In this document: one piece after another, positions 35,621-46,594 of the stretch
Layout: each line of letters begins with the position of its first letter
Numbering within the stretch: position 1 is the first letter of the stretch
Assembly (NCBI RefSeq): GCF_949987515.2
Contig: NC_082697.1
Coordinates: 85,992,554-86,056,553 of the forward strand
Reading direction: 5' to 3'
From: Delphinus delphis
Taxonomy: Eukaryota > Chordata > Mammalia > Artiodactyla > Delphinidae
Length of the DNA stretch: 64,000 nt
The notes under the pieces: model-generated
Database searches by the model: none
What the model saw: only the letters and a program-made list of their open reading frames with translations
Told to the model about the DNA's origin: nothing
Translations under genes and position numbers: made by a program

Positions 35621-36902
35621 CCATGGCCACCAGTGGCAGATGGGCATATGGACCCTGAGGAGGGAGCTCACAGGAACATCTCTAACCAGGCAGTCCAGGT
35701 CCCTGGGTCTGGAGGGGAGACTGTAGCTAGCTTCTGGTCACCGTTACCACTCACCTTGGTGGTTCAAGGCAGGTGCTACAGCAGAGGCAGGCAGCACGGA
35801 CTCGTCTCCTTTGCCCTGGTTTGGGGTAAACCGTCGAGCTGCACACTGTCAGTGGGCGATTGTATGTTACGTGACTTATACTCCAAAAGGCTGTTCTTTG
35901 TTTTGAAAACAGCGAGTACCAGCTGGGCAGTGGTGTCCTGCCGCCCTCTGCGCTAGGGGACAGGGCACTGCTGTCCATCGCCCCAGGCCCCCAGCCACTC
36001 GGAGCCAGCCAAGGCCTTTCCAGGTAGGGAGGGGCCCTTTTGCTCTGGCTCATCCAGTACTGATGCTGCCAGGGAGTGTTCAGGGGCTCCAGTCTGGAGA
36101 ACTTAGAAACTTCCTCAGATGCTGTGTTGCTAACTTTGAAGTACTCACCTGAGAAAGATGGAATAGACCTACTTCCTTCCTGCCCAGGGAGGCAGTTTTC
36201 ACCACGACAGTATTTTCCACAATTTGGCCACTTTCCCTAATACTATTTTAGTTTAGGCTGTTTCTCTGTCCCCTTGACCCTGTCAGTGAGGTAAGGAAAA
36301 GGCAGAAAATCCTAACTTTATTTTTAACAGTGAGGAAATAAGCAAATCAATGAAAAATAGTTTCTCATCATCGCAAATCTAGAATGTGATCCCCCAGCTC
36401 CTGTTTTCAGTGGGCGGGCCTCTTGACTTGTGTCCATTTCGGTCTGTTTCCATCTCATGACTGCCTGTGTGTTTACGCTCCCCACTCCTTTGAAGTTGGG
36501 ATGAGCAGCGTCTCCTCTGGTGTTGAGGAGCTGCCAGACTTCAGTGATGATGACAGCTGTAGTGCTACAGTTGTAGTTGTCTTAAAACACTGTCTCTTTC
36601 ACTGACGTGGTTCACGCTTCATTTGCAAATGTCACTTTGCTGAGTTTGTTGCCGCTTCTTCCCCATTCAATTTTCTGCCTTCCGGGACCTTTTCAAACGA
36701 GTGACAGCAAAGGGCAGGCCTGTGATGTGATCTGTGTGTCCATCTGTCTTAATACAGTTACATTCCTGGGAGCAAGACATTCATGCCAGGACAAAACAAA
36801 CCAAGAGACAAGTCCTGGTTGCAGCTTGTGAGTTTTCTGCTGTATGACGATTAATGCCCACATCGAGGTCCTCTGTTGTGATTTCGCCTTTGCAGCACAG
36901 TG
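35621..36902. other. Low-repeat intron immediately upstream of the exon
   Basis: No interspersed repeat recognised in this 1.3 kb; open frames on both strands lack domains. Possible conserved intronic sequence, not testable by eye. Confidence 0.5.
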
Positions 36903-36930
36903 AAATCCTTTGATTTCTTTTCTTTCCTAG
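36903..36930 (+). other. GNA12: 3' splice acceptor of the GNA12 exon
   Basis: A pyrimidine-rich tract (tttgatttcttttctttcctag) ends in AG directly before the first codon ggc. Upstream AGs at 36894-36895 (cctttgcag) and 36899-36900 exist. Using 36895 would add 35 nt and shift the frame, so 36930 is the supported acceptor. Confidence 0.9.
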
Positions 36931-37146
36931 GGCTCAAGGGTTCTGGTTGATGCACGAGACAAGCTTGGTATTCCTTGGCAGTATTCCGAAAATGAGAAGC
37001 ACGGGATGTTCCTCATGGCCTTTGAGAACAAAGCGGGGCTGCCCGTGGAGCCTGCCACCTTTCAGCTGTACGTACCTGCTCTGAGCGCGCTCTGGAGGGA
37101 TTCTGGCATCAGGGAAGCTTTCAGCCGGAGGAGCGAGTTTCAGCTG
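36931..37146 (+). CDS. GNA12: Internal coding exon of GNA12 (G-protein subunit alpha-12)
   Basis: The exon is open in one frame for 72 codons, beginning [17 protein letters not shown] and ending [10 protein letters not shown] recognise this as part of G-alpha-12; the stretch [19 protein letters not shown] is diagnostic against the paralogue GNA13 as I remember it. In G-alpha proteins this segment lies in the all-helical domain, between the P-loop (exon 1) and the switch regions (later exons). It therefore carries no nucleotide-contact motif itself. GNA12 couples receptors to RhoGEFs and RhoA at the plasma membrane. The exon is 216 bp, flanked by AG and GT, phase 0 on both sides, with no stop or frameshift. 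ATG codons inside it are internal methionines, not starts. The P-loop GAGESGKS and the DVGGQ switch motif were not found elsewhere in the window, so neighbouring exons lie outside it. Identity is very likely; exon numbering (exon 2) is from memory. Confidence 0.95.
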
Positions 37147-37152
37147 GTGAGT
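37144..37152 (+). other. GNA12: 5' splice donor of the GNA12 exon
   Basis: CTG followed by gtgagt matches the U1 consensus strongly. The open frame would run on to a stop at 37186-37188 if read through, so the exon is cleanly bounded here. Confidence 0.9.
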
Positions 37153-37899
37153 GAGCCCTCTGTCTGGACTACACGACTGTGTTCTTGACCTTTGGTAGAA
37201 TTTCCTTTAAAAACTGTAAAAGTACGGGCAAGCTGTAAATTGCTCTAAACCCTGATATTTAAGAACAGAAACACATAACAGAGGCTAATTAAGCTATCTA
37301 AATGGTTTGAGAGGAACAAAATTAATTAACTCAGACTAGATAAATGTTTCTGTCCAAGGAATATGAAGGATTCTTAAAATAGTCAAGATTGGTGTAACTC
37401 AAGGAACTCACATTTTCTAGATCTTGTTCATAGTAGGAAATGAATGTGTCCTTAGGAGAACTTTCCAGCTGTGAAGTATGGGTCCTGCCTGGCAAATCAT
37501 GAATGTTTTCAGATCTATGCCTGGGAAGCTAACCTGAACCCTTCCAAGTTGTCCCCTTAGGATTCTTTCCTTTTATTTTAAGGTCTGAAAGTTTCACACA
37601 GCCTTGTCATCTTTGTCACTTAGCTTCATTTAGGATATGAGTCTTTAAACAGAAAATTTGGGGTGTTTAGCCTATTTGCATTCTGGTTTTTTCCTAAGTA
37701 TCCTTCAACATTGACTGCATATGAAGATGAGTATCATATTTCTCCTATAACTAGAATAGATGTGCCCGGCTGATATAAATACACCCCCTGGGGGGTGTCC
37801 AGAAATCACACTGACCTTCACATCCCTTTGCCCCTGAGAAACAGGTTCCCAAGTTTTAAGTCACCGGCCCCTTGCCTTTCTTTATGGTGTTGCCATACT
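37153..37899. other. Low-repeat intron immediately downstream of the exon
   Basis: AT-rich, no repeat family seen. Contains an 8-bp-arm inverted repeat acaccccc-tg-gggggtgt at 37781-37798, preceded by tgatataaat. Confidence 0.5.
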
Positions 37900-38575
37900 A
37901 TGTATTTATTTTTAAAAAAGTCTTGAGTTTTCCCTGTTTTCAAACTTTACATAAATGGTTTCATCCTGTATGTATTCTTCCGTGACTTGCAGTTTTCACC
38001 CAGTATTTTGAAATTTATTCATGCAGTGCATGTGGCTGTGGTCCTTTCATGTTCGCTGCTGTCTGCTACCCTGTTGTGTGGACGTACTCGCGTGCATCCG
38101 TTCTCTCGTGCGTATACTTTGGAATCGTTTTCCATGTTTTGCTATTACAGACAAATTCACTGCGCTCTCTCCCGTGCGCCCCCAGGTGCACGTGTTCAGG
38201 GGCCTCCAGGACATCTACCAAGGAGGGGAATTGGCCAGTTGTAAGGCATATATGCCTCCAAATAGACAAGATATGTCACATTATTTTCCAAAGTGATTAT
38301 ACCAATTGTGCTTCTGCCAGCAGCACAGAGCTCCTGTTGCTCTCATCCTTGCCAGTCTTTGGTGTTATCAGACTTCAAAAATTTTTAAGAATCTCCTTTT
38401 AGCCGAAGGAGCCAAGGTATGCTCTATTTTTATAGTATCTCCTTAGGGTTTAATTGACGTTTCCCAGACTTATTGGCTGTATGTGTTTCCTCTTCTGGGA
38501 AATGCCTATTCATGTCTTTTGCCAGTTTTTTACTAGTGAGTTATGTGTATTTTTCTCATTTATTTGTGGGGTTCT
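37900..38575 (-). mobile_element. Old L1 (L1ME-like) remnant
   Basis: Antisense 3' ORF2/UTR landmarks: ccattgtg-like decay, aaagtgattataccaattgtgcttctgcc, and tgtcttttgccagttttttactagtg. Confidence 0.65.
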
Positions 38576-39225
38576 GCACAGTCTGCCTGGTAATCCTCTC
38601 AGTTCAGCTTCCATGTACTCTTCACCTGATCTCCCCTGATGCTCACATCTTACACAATCGTAGCACACTCGTCAAAAGCGGGAAACTGACGTTGGTACGG
38701 TACTGTTAATTAACCCGTAGACCTCATTCAGGTTTAACCGCTTTTCCTCCAAAAGCCCTTCTTATAAGGCAGGATCGGGCTCCGGACGCCACCCTGCATT
38801 TAGTCCTTGTTTCTCCTGAGCCTGCTGTCAGTGACAGCCCCTCGGTCTCTCCTGGGTTTTCATGACCTTGACACATTGGAAGAGCACCAGTCAGTCATTT
38901 TGTAGAATGTCCCTATTTCGGTTTGTCTGGTGTTTTCTCATCATTAGAACGAGATGATGCGTTTTTTGGCAAGGAAACCACTGAAGTGATGTGTCTGCTC
39001 AGAGCATCCTGTCAGGGGTACACGCTCTCGATATGTCCAGTTCCTGGCGATGTGAGCCTTGATTACTCGGTTAACAGGGTGTTTGCCAGGTTTCTCCACT
39101 ATAAAGTTACTACTGTCTCTGTAACATAAATATTTGGGGGAGATACTTTGCAACTATGCAAATACCCTGTTTCTCTGCAAGCTTTTGCCCACTAATCTTA
39201 CTGTCCATCGGTGGATCTGAAGGAT
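38576..39225 (-). mobile_element. Old L1M 3' UTR remnant
   Basis: Antisense L1M 3' UTR pattern: aaactgacgttggtacggtactgttaattaa, ttgacacattggaagagcaccagtcagtcattttgtagaatgtccc, tttgcaactatgcaaataccctgtttc, and tgtccatcggtggatctg. Confidence 0.7.
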
Positions 39226-39716
39226 GACATTTTTATAACTCTTTCATTTTCACATTCATTCTCAAGTTAAGTTTAAAAATTAAAGTGAAAGAGTCAGATG
39301 AACTAGAAGACAGAGTTGCCATAGAAAGGAAATTTTAATCTTCTAAAGGACAGGAATATCAGAAACAGGGAGGGAATGCACAATATCTAAGTGTGAAATC
39401 GTGGTTTAAGTCTCCCCTTCCCCCTCCGCCCCAATAGACTCACATGGTCTGGGGAAGAAGATTCTAGTGTCTTCAGAGCTTGGTTGGAAATTGCTGTTAT
39501 CAATTGAGAATTTACCAAAGAAGGAAATATAAACGTCCTGAGCTGAATATTTGCAAGTAGTGTTTAACAGCGTGGTGGGATGGTTTTGTGAGACTTGTGC
39601 GTTCGCCGTTCTCGGTGGTGCGCAGTGTTTTGGAGCAAGAAGGGCCCTCCTGGCTGGTACACGGAGCCCTTGGCTCGCTACACATGGGGAAATAAGCCCA
39701 AAGGTCATGGCTTCCC
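39226..39716. other. Intron sequence, nothing recognised
   Basis: No gene or repeat family recognised. Confidence 0.45.
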
Positions 39717-39729
39717 AAGGCCCTATCTT

Positions 39730-39849
39730 TTTTTTTTTTTTTTTCAACCGTGGCATGCAGGAATCTTTGTTCCCTGACCAGGCATTGAACCCGTGCCCCG
39801 TACAGTGGAATCGCAGAGTCTTAACCACTGGACCACCAGAGAAGTCCCC
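39730..39849 (-). mobile_element. Short tRNA-derived SINE of the CHR-2/Bov-tA-like type
   Basis: T-run, then antisense tRNA-like unit ggaatctttgttccctgacc...attgaacccgtg...cttaaccactggaccaccagagaagtcc. Similar but not identical 11-bp flanks ggccctatctt and ggccctgtctt lie at 39719-39729 and 39852-39862. It differs from the other eleven SINEs in sequence and in its ~100-bp body. Confidence 0.8.
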
Positions 39850-39929
39850 AGGGCCCTGTCTTCTTAGCAATCACTATGAGGAACTCGGGCCTAAAAGGCC
39901 AGTCTGCTTATTTCTTTCTCTAGTCACTT

Positions 39930-40080
39930 ACTAGTTAAGCATTTCTGGGGCACCTACTGTGTGCGAGGCACTGTGCAGTATGCTGGGGACATGGCAGGGA
40001 GTAAGGCCAAAAGTGAGCCTGTCTCCAGAGAGCCTTTGCTCTGGACCTGAAGCTGGCGAGTGATTAGGGGGCGGTTGGCT
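39930..40080 (-). mobile_element. L2/MIR-type remnant
   Basis: ggggcacctactgtgtgcgaggcactgtgcagtatgctggggacatggcaggga is the reverse complement of an L2 3' end. Confidence 0.65.
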
Positions 40081-41195
40081 CCAGGTGGGTCCGTCATCCC
40101 ATCGTTTTGATCTTACGCTTCAAACAGCCCGACTTTGTGAGGGTGTGGTTACCTGACAAGTGTTCACATGTTGTGTGCTTTTGAACTGCGATGACCGAAA
40201 GCAGACATGGAGCTGCTGATTTTGTTTATTGGAGGGTAGGTGTGTGAGTGTCTGTTATTCTGATGTTTCGTACTTTTCTATATTTTTATTTAAAAAAATT
40301 ATAGAGCATCTTGTTAACTCCATGGACAGTAGGCCCTTAGTAGGCTTTATGTCAAGATAGACAGTTGCAACCTAAGCGTCTTAACATGGTGTGGTCAGTT
40401 TTCTCTTCAGATCCTTTGCTTAGTGTCAGAAACCTTTCCAGGGTGATGTTTCAGCAACTAGTTTTGTTACCTTTCTTCCCTCCCCAGGCGACGGAACTCT
40501 TAGAGCCTCTGACAGTCTCTCAGTGGAGACCCAGCCGCCGTGAGACCTGCTGTCAGCCTGGTGTTAGACGCCGCCTGTTTCCTCTGCTCCCTCGGTTTTC
40601 CTTGCCATTCCAGGCAGAGGCAGAAACAAAAAGGGGAAGAAGAAAGGCAGTGTCTGGTGACTGCCTTGTGAGGGCCTTTCCTCCTCAGAGGGGTCTCTCC
40701 CTGTCCCGAAAAGGAGAAGCCTTGCCCTTCTCACAAGTCACCTGTTCCTGCATAGTCACTGATGTTGACTGCCGTTTAGACACAGGACTCGATAGCACTT
40801 CTCTGGCGTCATAAAAAAGAAAGGAAGATAACCTTGCTATGTTAGACCTTATCTTTTAAAACACATTTGAGGAAGACAAGCACACTCAAAGAGAAGTTTT
40901 TGTCCTAAGTATAAGTCACATAAATATCATCTACTTACATGCCCTTTCTCCAGTAAGAGAATTTCGAACTTGTTAAACACATCTGGCAAATTATCATTAA
41001 CTAACGTGCTTATGATACAGCACATGGATAGTAGTTCCGTGATCTGCTTTCTGTTACATACGCCTTTTAACCTGGGGTCTAGTTCTGGAATGGTGCCGCA
41101 GGGGGACCGCTGCTCTTTCGTGTGTGTGTAAGTCCTGCACTGATAGTGACTGGGAACTTGTACATCATGGTCCTCCTTGCCGGGCGGTGTGGTGG
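40081..41195. other. Intron sequence, nothing recognised
   Basis: A 149-codon open frame at 40365-40814 has no domain and no splice context. Otherwise featureless. Confidence 0.45.
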
Positions 41196-41970
41196 GTGCT
41201 CTTCCCGTGAGCCTTTTCTGTGTGCTGGGCACTCTGCCAAGGTCGAGTGCAGTGTCCTCACAGAGCTGGTAAGACAGATGTCCAAACAAACAGCTGGAAT
41301 AAAGTGTGCCGAGAAGTATAACAGGAATATCCAGCTACATCAGGCATAAAGGGAAAAGGTAGGCAATCCCACCTGGCAGGAGGAGTGGGGAGATGTTTTT
41401 GGAGGAGATCCTCTCAAGATTAGGTAGGAACGAACCAGGGGCACGGTTGGGAGTGAGGTGGCAGGGGGAGCCTCGCCAGGGAGCTGCAGAGCTCCGCGCA
41501 GCCCGAGCAGCGGTGCTGCCCCAGGAGAGGCCGCCCAGGCCGGTCGGCAGGCTTTGGTATGCAGGGAACAGCTCTCCCACTCAAACTGCCTTAATGATAA
41601 GGGACTCGGTTGGCTAAGTGCGGGGCTGGGGGTGAGGCGGGAGCTTTACGTGTGGTTTGCGCTGCTTCTCCGCGCTTTTCGTGCCTCTGCCCCTCCTCTG
41701 CCAGGTCAGTTCTGGCCTGGCTGCCCCTGAGCAAGGCCTCGGCAGTGCCCGCCACCTCCCGGAGCAGAGGGGTCCCGTGCAGGGAGATGCTGTCCAGGGC
41801 TGCCGAGGCCTGGGTGAGTCTCCACCCCTCACCCTCCTGCCGCGGGCACGTGGTCTGCAGGCAGCACAGCGGGGGTGGGGGGTTGACCACGCGGGCCACA
41901 CCGAGCAGCTGGGAGTCACCTGTAAGCAGAGGGGCCAGTGAGGGGTGTAAAGAGAGAGGAGCAGACCCGA
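41196..41970 (-). mobile_element. Probable L2 remnant in GC-rich intron
   Basis: Antisense L2 order is weak: ctgtgtgctgggcactctgcc, then ctggtaagacagatgtccaaacaaacagctgg, then gcgg/gcaggggg purine tracts. 41460-41880 is GC-rich with several CpGs. Confidence 0.4.
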
Positions 41971-43876
41971 TTGCCAGTGCTTCCAGAAACCTCTGTCGGT
42001 AGCACGTACGATGGGCTGAAGGGGGGCAGACTGGAGGCGAAGGCCATGGGGGGCTCCTGTAGGAGTCCGGTTAAGGGCCTGTGAACTTGGACCTGGGCAG
42101 GAGGGGTTCCCTTAGCCTTAGGCCTTAGTCTTAGGATTTACCGCTCCTGGTTCTTTGCATAACTCTTTGCTTGTTATCTAGTTAATCGTCCTCTTCATCA
42201 TCGTCGTGCCTTCCAAACATGCCGTGTGAGCAGGGAAAATCAGTAGGTACAGAGCTGCCGGGATAAACGGAACCAGTTTTTGCTTTTCACAATTGTACTC
42301 TTGAAATTGCAGCCCAGCAGCTGCATTTAACAGCTTACTGTTCCTGTGGGTTCCGTGTGTCTTTTCTTAGAGGATTGGCCAGTTACAGGGTTGTTTGGTA
42401 CCTCTGCTCGAGTCCTCACCTAACTTCCTCTTGTCCGATTACGAGCTTGGCATTCGCTTGTTCAGAAGCTTGGGGGACTTGCCGCAGATGAATGCTCAGC
42501 ACACATGCAGAGTACAGTTTGTTCTCTCCTCGGATGCTTTTTGCTTCACACTTGGATATTAAAAAAAAGTTCAGTGTATTGTGAATCGTTTTTTACTTCC
42601 TTCCGGTTCCTATTTCAAAGTGGCAGGGCCTTGTGCTCTCTTGAAAATGTCTCCATCCTCTTGGCTTTGGAAGATGGAGCTGGAGGCTCAGTTCAGAGGA
42701 GGGAGTTTCTGTTGATGGCACAGTGTTTCTTGATTTCTGGAAGTCAAGTGATTCTGCTAATTACAGAGGTTTCTTTTTTCTGTAGTGTTTGGAATTGAGT
42801 CTTTGTAACACTACCAGAGATGGCTAAATTGCTAGAAAAGGCTCGCTCTCAGGCTGAATTTTAGATGTAGAGGAGAGATCCATCGCGGTTGTGTGTGTGT
42901 GTGCTGCTGCGTTAGAACCAGTTGGGTGTGAGGGTTTAAGAGGAACATTACCCTGCGGCGAAGTGAGTAACGTGCTAACTACAAGAAGAATCACCAGAAT
43001 TACCCGCCTAGTTCCTGACATAAAATCCACGTGTTGGGCTCAATTTTTGTAATGTCTGGGGCTTCGGAATTACTCCGGGTTTATTGCATCAGCTCACGGA
43101 GGCATGGTCCACATTGTCAGCATGGCCTGTGGTCTTTGCCCACCCCTCACCCGATGGATGTGCCTTTTAAGGGCTGGAGAACCGTGGTTTACAGGTTCTC
43201 AGGCTTGGAATGCTTCTTTGGTGAAGCTCTGGGATAAAGTAGTGCCCAGAATTCTCCTTTGCATTCGTGAAACAAACATCAGGTTGTGCTGTGTGGCGCT
43301 TACACCTTTTTAGAAAAAAAAAAGAATGAACCAGTCACTTTCCAGAAAGGCCTGACACCCCAGGTTAATGTTCCTTTGGTAACTTGCCTGTGCTTTTGAT
43401 AGTATTATTTTAATTGGGTTTCAAAATTCTTTCCCTGAGCTTTCTTAGTAAGGAAGTTTCTGAGGCGCTAGAGGGCAGGGCTAGATGGAAGATGGGGTGA
43501 TTTGCAGCCACAGTAACTTTTTGTAACTTTCTTTGAGTCCACATGAAACAAAGTGACATATAGTGAACAGGCAATTTGGGGCATTTTCTGTGCCCAGTCC
43601 CCTGTCCTTCTATGAAAGGAATCTACTCTATAATGGCTTGGTGGTTACTTTCAGCAACTTGAGGAACAGTGTCATGGTAGCTGGTTGACTAGGAATAAGT
43701 CCTGAAGTAGCAGCATGTTTGGCAAGTGACAGGTGACACCCGAGTGCTATTTGGGGGTAGCAGTGCCGTGAGAGTCTAGAGGTCTCTCTGCCAGTCTTGA
43801 GTGTTTCCCAGGTCCACCCCTTGTTCGTTGTAATCCTTTTGCTTCTTCCTCTTTTCTCTGCTATTAAGATATCCTA
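41971..43876. other. Intron sequence, nothing recognised
   Basis: No gene, RNA or repeat family recognised; short GT run at about 42890-42903. Confidence 0.5.
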
Positions 43877-43891
43877 TCTCTTGATTTTTTT

Positions 43892-44078
43892 TTTTTTTTT
43901 TTGCTGTACGCGGGCCTCTCACCATTGTGGCCTCTCCCGTTGCGGAGCACAGGCTCCGGACATGGCTCACGGGCCCAGCCGCTCCGCGGCATGTGGGATC
44001 CTCCCGGACCGGGGCACGAACCCATGTCCCCTGCATTGGCAGGCGGACTCTCAACCACTGCGCCACCAGGGAAGCCCC
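43892..44078 (-). mobile_element. CHR-type SINE (short form) with internal deletion
   Basis: A 15-bp duplication tctcttgattttttt lies at 43877-43891 and 44079-44093. Compared with the other copies, 17 bp (cgcgcaggctcagcggc) are missing between ccgga and catggctcac (at about 43959). Confidence 0.95.
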
Positions 44079-44444
44079 TCTCTTGATTTTTTTAAATACC
44101 GTAATCCACGGTTTAGATCAGAGGGAGACAAGGGAACCCCAGAAAGTGTGATAGGGACGGTGCCTTCAGCCCCAGATTTTCCTGTGGCGCAGTCTGGAAC
44201 ATTTCCAAGAGTCTTTCTACTTCGAACGCCAGTGGTCCCCTGCTGTTTGTGGCAGGTGGCAAGATTCCTGGGTGTCTGTACTTTTACCGTGAAGCTGGGT
44301 TTCATGTGATGGGAAACCCCAAACAGCAGTGACTCTTCCTTTTCCCTGTCACATGAACGAAGGGGTAGCCGGGTGGGTCTCTGTCCAGACCCTTCCCCGT
44401 GTCCTACTCCGTGGCGCCTGTCCTCAGACTTGGCCACCAGCCTG

Positions 44445-44650
44445 CGTCCCAGCCAGACAGGAGGGGGCGGAGGGGGCGGAAGGAGAGTCCACGCTCTGCC
44501 TTTTAGGGCGGCTTCATGCAGGTGCGGTCCAGCGCGCCCGCCTCGCCCCCGCCCCTGCCCTCGCCCCCTGCCGGCTGGAACTTGGTCCTGCAGCCTCTGC
44601 CAGAGCCCTTTTTGGACCTTTTGCCTCTGAGATGACGGGGGAGGGGGGCG
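44445..44650. other. GC-rich patch with GC boxes
   Basis: gagggggcggagggggcggaagg (two GGGCGG-type boxes, about 44461-44482) followed by cgcgcccgcctcgcccccgcc. Possible Sp1-type sites. No other promoter mark is visible. Confidence 0.4.
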
Positions 44651-44799
44651 GTGATGGGGGGCTGCTGGTACTTTGTGTGGGCCCCAGGGAGGGCAGGGCC
44701 GGGTGTGCTATTCTCGCAGCGTTACATTCGGGCTAACTGTGAAATCTCGCAACTGTGCTTACGGTCTCGTGTGTCTTTTTTAATTTCATGGAATTCATT

Positions 44800-45810
44800 A
44801 ATTCAGCAAATTTGTGGAGCAGCCACCCCGTGTCAGGCACTGTTATAAATCCTGGGAAATAGTAGCGAACAAACAAACAAAAAATCCCGGCCCATGTGGA
44901 GCTGACTTTCTGACAAGAGGAGAGCAACAGTAAATAAATCAGTAATAGACATGTGTGTGCACACGCACATGCAGTATGTGTATTCGTGTGTGCACGCATG
45001 CACGAGCATACATGTTGTGTGATTAGAGAAAAGTGAAGCAGGGAACTGGGTAGAGAGTGTGGAGAGGAGCCTCGATGGAGGAACAGGGTGGTCACGGGGA
45101 GTTTCCGTAGCGATTCTCGGGCCTCCCCACCTTCTGTTTTCCCTTCCATCGTGGTGGCCGAGCTGGGAGTGTGGCCGCAGGGCCAGGCTGCGTGTCCTAC
45201 TCTCCCTGGTTGGGTGCAGCCTTGGAACCAGGGTCTGAGACTGGCCCTGAAAATGACCGGACAGTCCGTCCCGGCCTCTCTCCTCCTTCCCGCAAGCCGC
45301 CCAGTGTCGAGAACGTGGGCAGTGGGCAGCCAGCGCAAACCTAAGAGGAAGCAACACACACCATGTGGCCGAGGCACCCCAGCCCACGTTGCTGAAGCCT
45401 CCATGTTTTGGCTCGTTGCCCTAACTGATGGAGCTCCCCTGAGTAGCGTTTGAGAACTCTCTGAAGGAGACGGAAAGGCAAGCCCTGGGGGAGGAGGGAA
45501 GTGTGTTCTAGCCCAGAAGAGTAACAAGTGCAAAGGCCCTGGGGTGGGGGCAAGTGTTGTGTCGCAGAGCAAGCAAATGGGGGGCGGGGTCTTCAGAGCA
45601 GAGGGGCTTGTGGAGGCCTTGTGAGGGGCCGCTGGAAGGACTTTGGGCAGAGGAGTGACACGGTTTGATTTACGTTTTACTCGGATCACTTTGGCAGCTG
45701 AATGGATAAAAGAAACAGGGAAGCCCTTTGGAGGCTTTTGCCGTGATCTCGGTGGCAGGTGACGGTGGCTGAACTGAGTGTGGTGGTGCCGGGGGCGATG
45801 AGGAGTGGTT
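44800..45810 (-). mobile_element. Long L2 LINE remnant
   Basis: Antisense L2 blocks in order: ttcagcaaatttgtggagcagccaccccgtgtcaggcactg, aatcccggcccatgtggagc, agtgcaaaggccctgggg, ggactttgggcagaggagtgacacgg, ggatcactttggcagctgaatgg, gtgacggtggctgaac. About 1 kb, one of the best-preserved L2 copies here. Confidence 0.85.
44945..45012. repeat. Alternating purine-pyrimidine tract (GT/CA/GCATGC)
   Basis: catgtgtgtgcacacgcacatg, then gtgtgcacgcatgcacgagc: strongly alternating, with short self-complementary blocks (gtgtgcacac). Confidence 0.7.
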
Positions 45811-46319
45811 GGGTCTGAGCATCTGAGACCCGGAGACGAGTGTGTAGGTTACCTAGTGTCACTGCCCGTCCAGCTTAGGGATTCTTTCGGCATCAGGCCT
45901 GATGGTCGATATTGAGCCCGGTATTTTATCTTTCAAATTTCGGACACTGGTGGAGAGTCCATTTCTCTTCTTTGCGATGGCTCCCAGGCTGCTCCACATG
46001 TCCGGCCCAGCACCCACAGCACAAAGCACGTGCAGCCACACCCGTGCCCATCCAAACGTGTCTGGCACCGTGCTCTCCGCCAGGACACACATTTCAGACT
46101 GTATGGCCCAGTCTTTCTGCGAAGATCAATCGCCCCTCGTTTCCTCAGGTCTTACCGTTAGGAATGCCAAGAGGGAAGATCTTGAGCTGAGGAAGGCAAA
46201 GTTAAAAAGCAGCTTAGAGACGCCACACCTCCCCCAGGTGGTGTCAGTCCCAGTGTGTGCTGGGTGGCGATGAGTTGTGTTCTGAAGTCTCCAGGTAGTA
46301 TTTGGTTAGGGTTTAGTTA
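45811..46319. other. Intron sequence, nothing recognised
   Basis: No gene or clear repeat family; a 123-codon open frame without a domain overlaps it. Confidence 0.45.
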
Positions 46320-46560
46320 GTGAAAACTGAAGCCAGCAAATGGTACCAGTTTACACTCCTACCAGCTGTACCTTCTTGAATGGTGTATGAGAGGATTTTC
46401 CTCCAATCCCTCAGTCATACTAGTTTTATTCTTCTTCTTAAATTTTTACCAGTCTGATAAGTGAAAATTCCCATGATTTTTAGTTCTTTTCGTGTGTTTA
46501 TTAGCCATTTATACTTATTCTTTTGTGCGTTGCTATTGATACCCTTTGCTTCTTTTTTTC
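46320..46560 (-). mobile_element. Old L1 remnant
   Basis: Antisense L1 block: gtaccagtttacactcctacc, then ttttaccagtctgataagtg, then tttattagccatttatac. Confidence 0.55.
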
Positions 46561-46594
46561 TGTTGGGAATAAGCACCACTAGGTGCTCATTTTT

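Larger units (their letters stand above)
1..36930 (+). other. GNA12: GNA12 intron preceding the exon (3' part)
   Basis: No exon-like conserved open frame with splice sites was recognised here. The N-terminal GNA12 exon with its P-loop is absent, so the intron is longer than 36.9 kb unless the gene uses an alternative first exon that I cannot see. Content is listed repeat by repeat below. Confidence 0.75.

Noticed and set aside
36896..36930. Alternative acceptor at cctttgcag (36895)
   Set aside because: It would add 35 nt before the first known codon and shift the frame; the downstream acceptor has the better pyrimidine tract.
37006..37188. A 60-codon open frame starting inside the GNA12 exon and reading past the donor
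   Set aside because: It is the in-frame continuation of the exon into the intron; the ATG is internal and the gtgagt donor ends the coding part.
40365..40814. 149-codon open frame as an exon
   Set aside because: No acceptor/donor pair frames it, no domain is recognisable, and the composition is mixed-complexity intron.
44733..45689. 318-codon minus-strand frame as a protein-coding gene
   Set aside because: It overlaps an L2 remnant and microsatellite-like DNA, has no recognised domain, and other frames are also open over part of it.
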